Shown here: positions 62,633 through 64,000 of the stretch, piece after piece
Position numbering within the stretch: position 1 is the first letter of the stretch
How the letters are laid out: the number at the start of each line of letters is the position of its first letter
Assembly: GCA_028693055.1 (NCBI GenBank)
Contig: JAQUWD010000001.1
Location: forward strand, 1-64,000
Length of the DNA: 64,000 nucleotides
DNA from: Eubacteriales bacterium
Lineage (GTDB): Bacteria > Bacillota > Clostridia > Christensenellales > Aristaeellaceae
Reading direction: 5' to 3'
Translations under genes and position numbers: made by a program
The notes under the pieces: model-generated
Seen by the model: the letters and a program-made list of their open reading frames with translations, nothing else
Told to the model about the DNA's origin: nothing
Database searches by the model: none

Positions 62633-63847
62633 TTAAATCAGCCGAAAGCCCGCTTCCGTCTGCTTGTCGTGATAGCGGCCGATGAGCGCTTTGATGCGAT
62701 CATAGGGGTTCAGCAATCCACTGAGGCTGCGGTCATGGTTCAGGCTGGCAATGATGTAGGAAATATACTTGCTCATATCCGCCTCGATAAACCAAGGCGC
62801 GGCCTTTAATTCGGGCGTGCGGTAGGTCAGGTTGGTGGAGATAATCCGGCTGATCAGCCCGTCGGCATAAGCCTTTTGGAAAGCGTCCAGACCGTTGGTG
62901 AACAGGGCGAAGGTGGCTGCGGCGAAGATGCGGTTAGCCTTGCGCTTTTTCAGCTCCTTGGCTAAATCCAGAATGCTGTCGCCGGAGGACAAAATATCAT
63001 CGGACACCAGCACGTCCTTGCCCTCTACGTTGTCGCCCAGATATTCGTGGGCAACGATGGGGTTGCGGCCGTTGACGATGCGGGTATAATCCCGGCGCTT
63101 GTAGAACATTCCCATGTCCAGCCCCAGCACGGAGCTATAGAAGATATTGCGGTCCATTGCGCCTTCATCGGGGCTGACGATCATCATATGCTCCCGGTCT
63201 AGCTGCAAATCGCATTCCTTGCGGAACAGGGCCTTCAAAATCTGATAGCTGGGCTTGACGCTGTCAAAGCCCATCAAGGGCACGGCGTTCTGTACCCGGG
63301 GGTCATGAGCATCAAAGGTGATAAAGTTGGTTACGCCCAGATTTTGCAGCTCCTGCAATGCAAGGGCGCAGTCCAAACTTTCCCGGGTGGTGCGGCGGTG
63401 CTGGCGGCCTTCGTACAGAAGGGGCATGATAACGTTAATACGCTTCGCCCGTCCGCCGATAGCGGCAATGATACGCTTCAAATCCTGATAATGGTCGTCG
63501 GGAGAGGTGGGTACTTCCTTGCCGTACATGTTGTAGGTTACATTATAGGCGCCGATGTCGCATAGAATGTAAATATCATACCCTCGAACGCTGCTTTTGA
63601 TCATGCCCTTGCCCTCGCCGGTGCCAAACCGGGGGCATTGGGTTTCGATCAGGAAATCGTTGCGATTATAGCCCATCAATGCGTAAAGCGGGGTATCCTC
63701 CAGCGCGTCTTGTTGCTCGTGCCATTTCAGCAGCCAGCTGTTAACCATTGCGCCCAACGCCTCGCAGCCGGGCATCGCGATCAATCCTAGGGGCGCGTAA
63801 GGCGTAGTTAACAAGTCGTTGTTCCAGGTGCTCACAAAATCCGTCAC
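62633..63847 (-). CDS. prs: Ribose-phosphate pyrophosphokinase, long form
   Basis: Makes PRPP from ribose 5-phosphate and ATP. 404 residues, longer than the usual ~315, with the extended N-terminus (~90 residues before SSVRGYDIYILCD) seen in many Clostridia. NVIMPLLYEGRQHRRTTRES (~155), THE-like FDAHDPRVQ (~195), and the PRPP loop VLVSDDILSSGDSILD (~290). The start is GTG 63847, with AAAGGAG eight bases ahead; an ATG seven bases upstream is out of frame. PRPP serves Xpt and nucleotide synthesis. Confidence 0.9.
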   Translation of the reverse strand: MTDFVSTWNNDLLTTPYAPLGLIAMPGCEALGAMVNSWLLKWHEQQDALEDTPLYALMGYNRNDFLIETQCPRFGTGEGKGMIKSSVRGYDIYILCDIGAYNVTYNMYGKEVPTSPDDHYQDLKRIIAAIGGRAKRINVIMPLLYEGRQHRRTTRESLDCALALQELQNLGVTNFITFDAHDPRVQNAVPLMGFDSVKPSYQILKALFRKECDLQLDREHMMIVSPDEGAMDRNIFYSSVLGLDMGMFYKRRDYTRIVNGRNPIVAHEYLGDNVEGKDVLVSDDILSSGDSILDLAKELKKRKANRIFAAATFALFTNGLDAFQKAYADGLISRIISTNLTYRTPELKAAPWFIEADMSKYISYIIASLNHDRSLSGLLNPYDRIKALIGRYHDKQTEAGFRLI

Positions 63848-63891
63848 TTGTCATGCTCCTTTTTGTCGTCACAGGGGTGGCATACAAGCAT

Positions 63892-63920
63892 AGTATAACT
63901 CAAAACTTCCACACTGAAAA
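63892..63920 (-). promoter_or_regulatory. Sigma-A promoter of prs
   Basis: Minus strand: TTTTCA (63920-63915), 17-bp spacer, TATACT (63897-63892); leader ~40 nt. Upstream (63921-64000) only AT-rich sequence and a weak imperfect stem are seen. Confidence 0.65.
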
Positions 63921-64000
63921 GCCGGAAATGAAAAAAAGGCAAACATTTGGCGGTTTTTGTGAAATAATGACATGTTTTTTGTGTTCCTATACACGGCATA

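Noticed and set aside
63921-64000. Terminator upstream of prs
   Set aside because: The stem is imperfect (GCCGGAAATG with CATTTGGCGG) and no plus-strand gene ends here; too weak to list.

Overview
The window looks like a chromosomal segment of an anaerobic, low-oxygen-adapted Firmicute of the class Clostridia. The signs are a class III fructose-bisphosphatase, a xanthine phosphoribosyltransferase, RecD2, a one-piece pyruvate:ferredoxin oxidoreductase, a long-form PRPP synthetase, a remnant that reads like the end of a sporulation sigma factor, AGGAGG-type ribosome sites and sigma-A promoters. Genus cannot be told from the sequence alone.

Layout. (1) 1-8550, housekeeping: a 5'-truncated GH3 glycosidase, a small membrane protein on the minus strand, an array of three perfect hairpins, then fbp, xpt, a CorC/HlyC-type CBS protein and recD2. 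(2) 8550-9290, a gene-poor junction with a terminator, an 11-bp inverted repeat, a 24-codon sigma-factor remnant, and a strong promoter with a ~245-nt leader. (3) 9287-35150, polysaccharide island 1 on the plus strand. It starts with a LoaP-like NusG antiterminator and encodes a GDP-deoxymannose branch (manC, gmd, rmd; probably GDP-D-rhamnose), an ABC exporter (wzm/wzt with a carbohydrate-binding tail), a coiled-coil FkbM methyltransferase, several GT4 glycosyltransferases including a double one, a YfhO-like GT-C enzyme, a CDP-3,6-dideoxyhexose branch (rfbF, rfbG, rfbH) with a split transketolase and an SDR, and a CsbB/GtrB-like GT2. It also holds broken genes: fcl, a DegT-type aminotransferase and a neuD-like acetyltransferase. 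(4) 35173-41090, minus strand: pyruvate:ferredoxin oxidoreductase and a GH120-like beta-helix glycosidase, each with its own control region. (5) 41118-60530, polysaccharide island 2 on the minus strand, a Wzx/Wzy-type system: acyltransferase, radical SAM enzyme, GT4 and GT2 enzymes, flippase, polymerase, two Wzz-like proteins, a phosphoesterase-SGNH fusion, a polyprenyl phosphate sugar transferase and a GT4 fused to a degenerate GGDEF domain. (6) 60724-63847, minus strand: a GH20-like hexosaminidase and prs.

How it works together. Island 1 resembles the ABC-exported O-polysaccharide systems of Gram-negative bacteria (E. coli O9a, P. aeruginosa A-band), with a two-domain polymerase candidate, a capping methyltransferase on a coiled coil, and a Wzt tail that could recognise the cap. 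The coiled coil carries 84-bp repeats that encode exactly four heptads each, which suggests a chain-length ruler that can change by whole steps. Island 2 carries GGDEF-like domains that have lost the GGDEF motif, one on a glycosyltransferase (which keeps an RxxD I-site) and one on a Wzz-like protein, which suggests control of polymer synthesis by c-di-GMP or by a domain derived from that system. These functional links are inference from gene content and motifs; no database search was possible.
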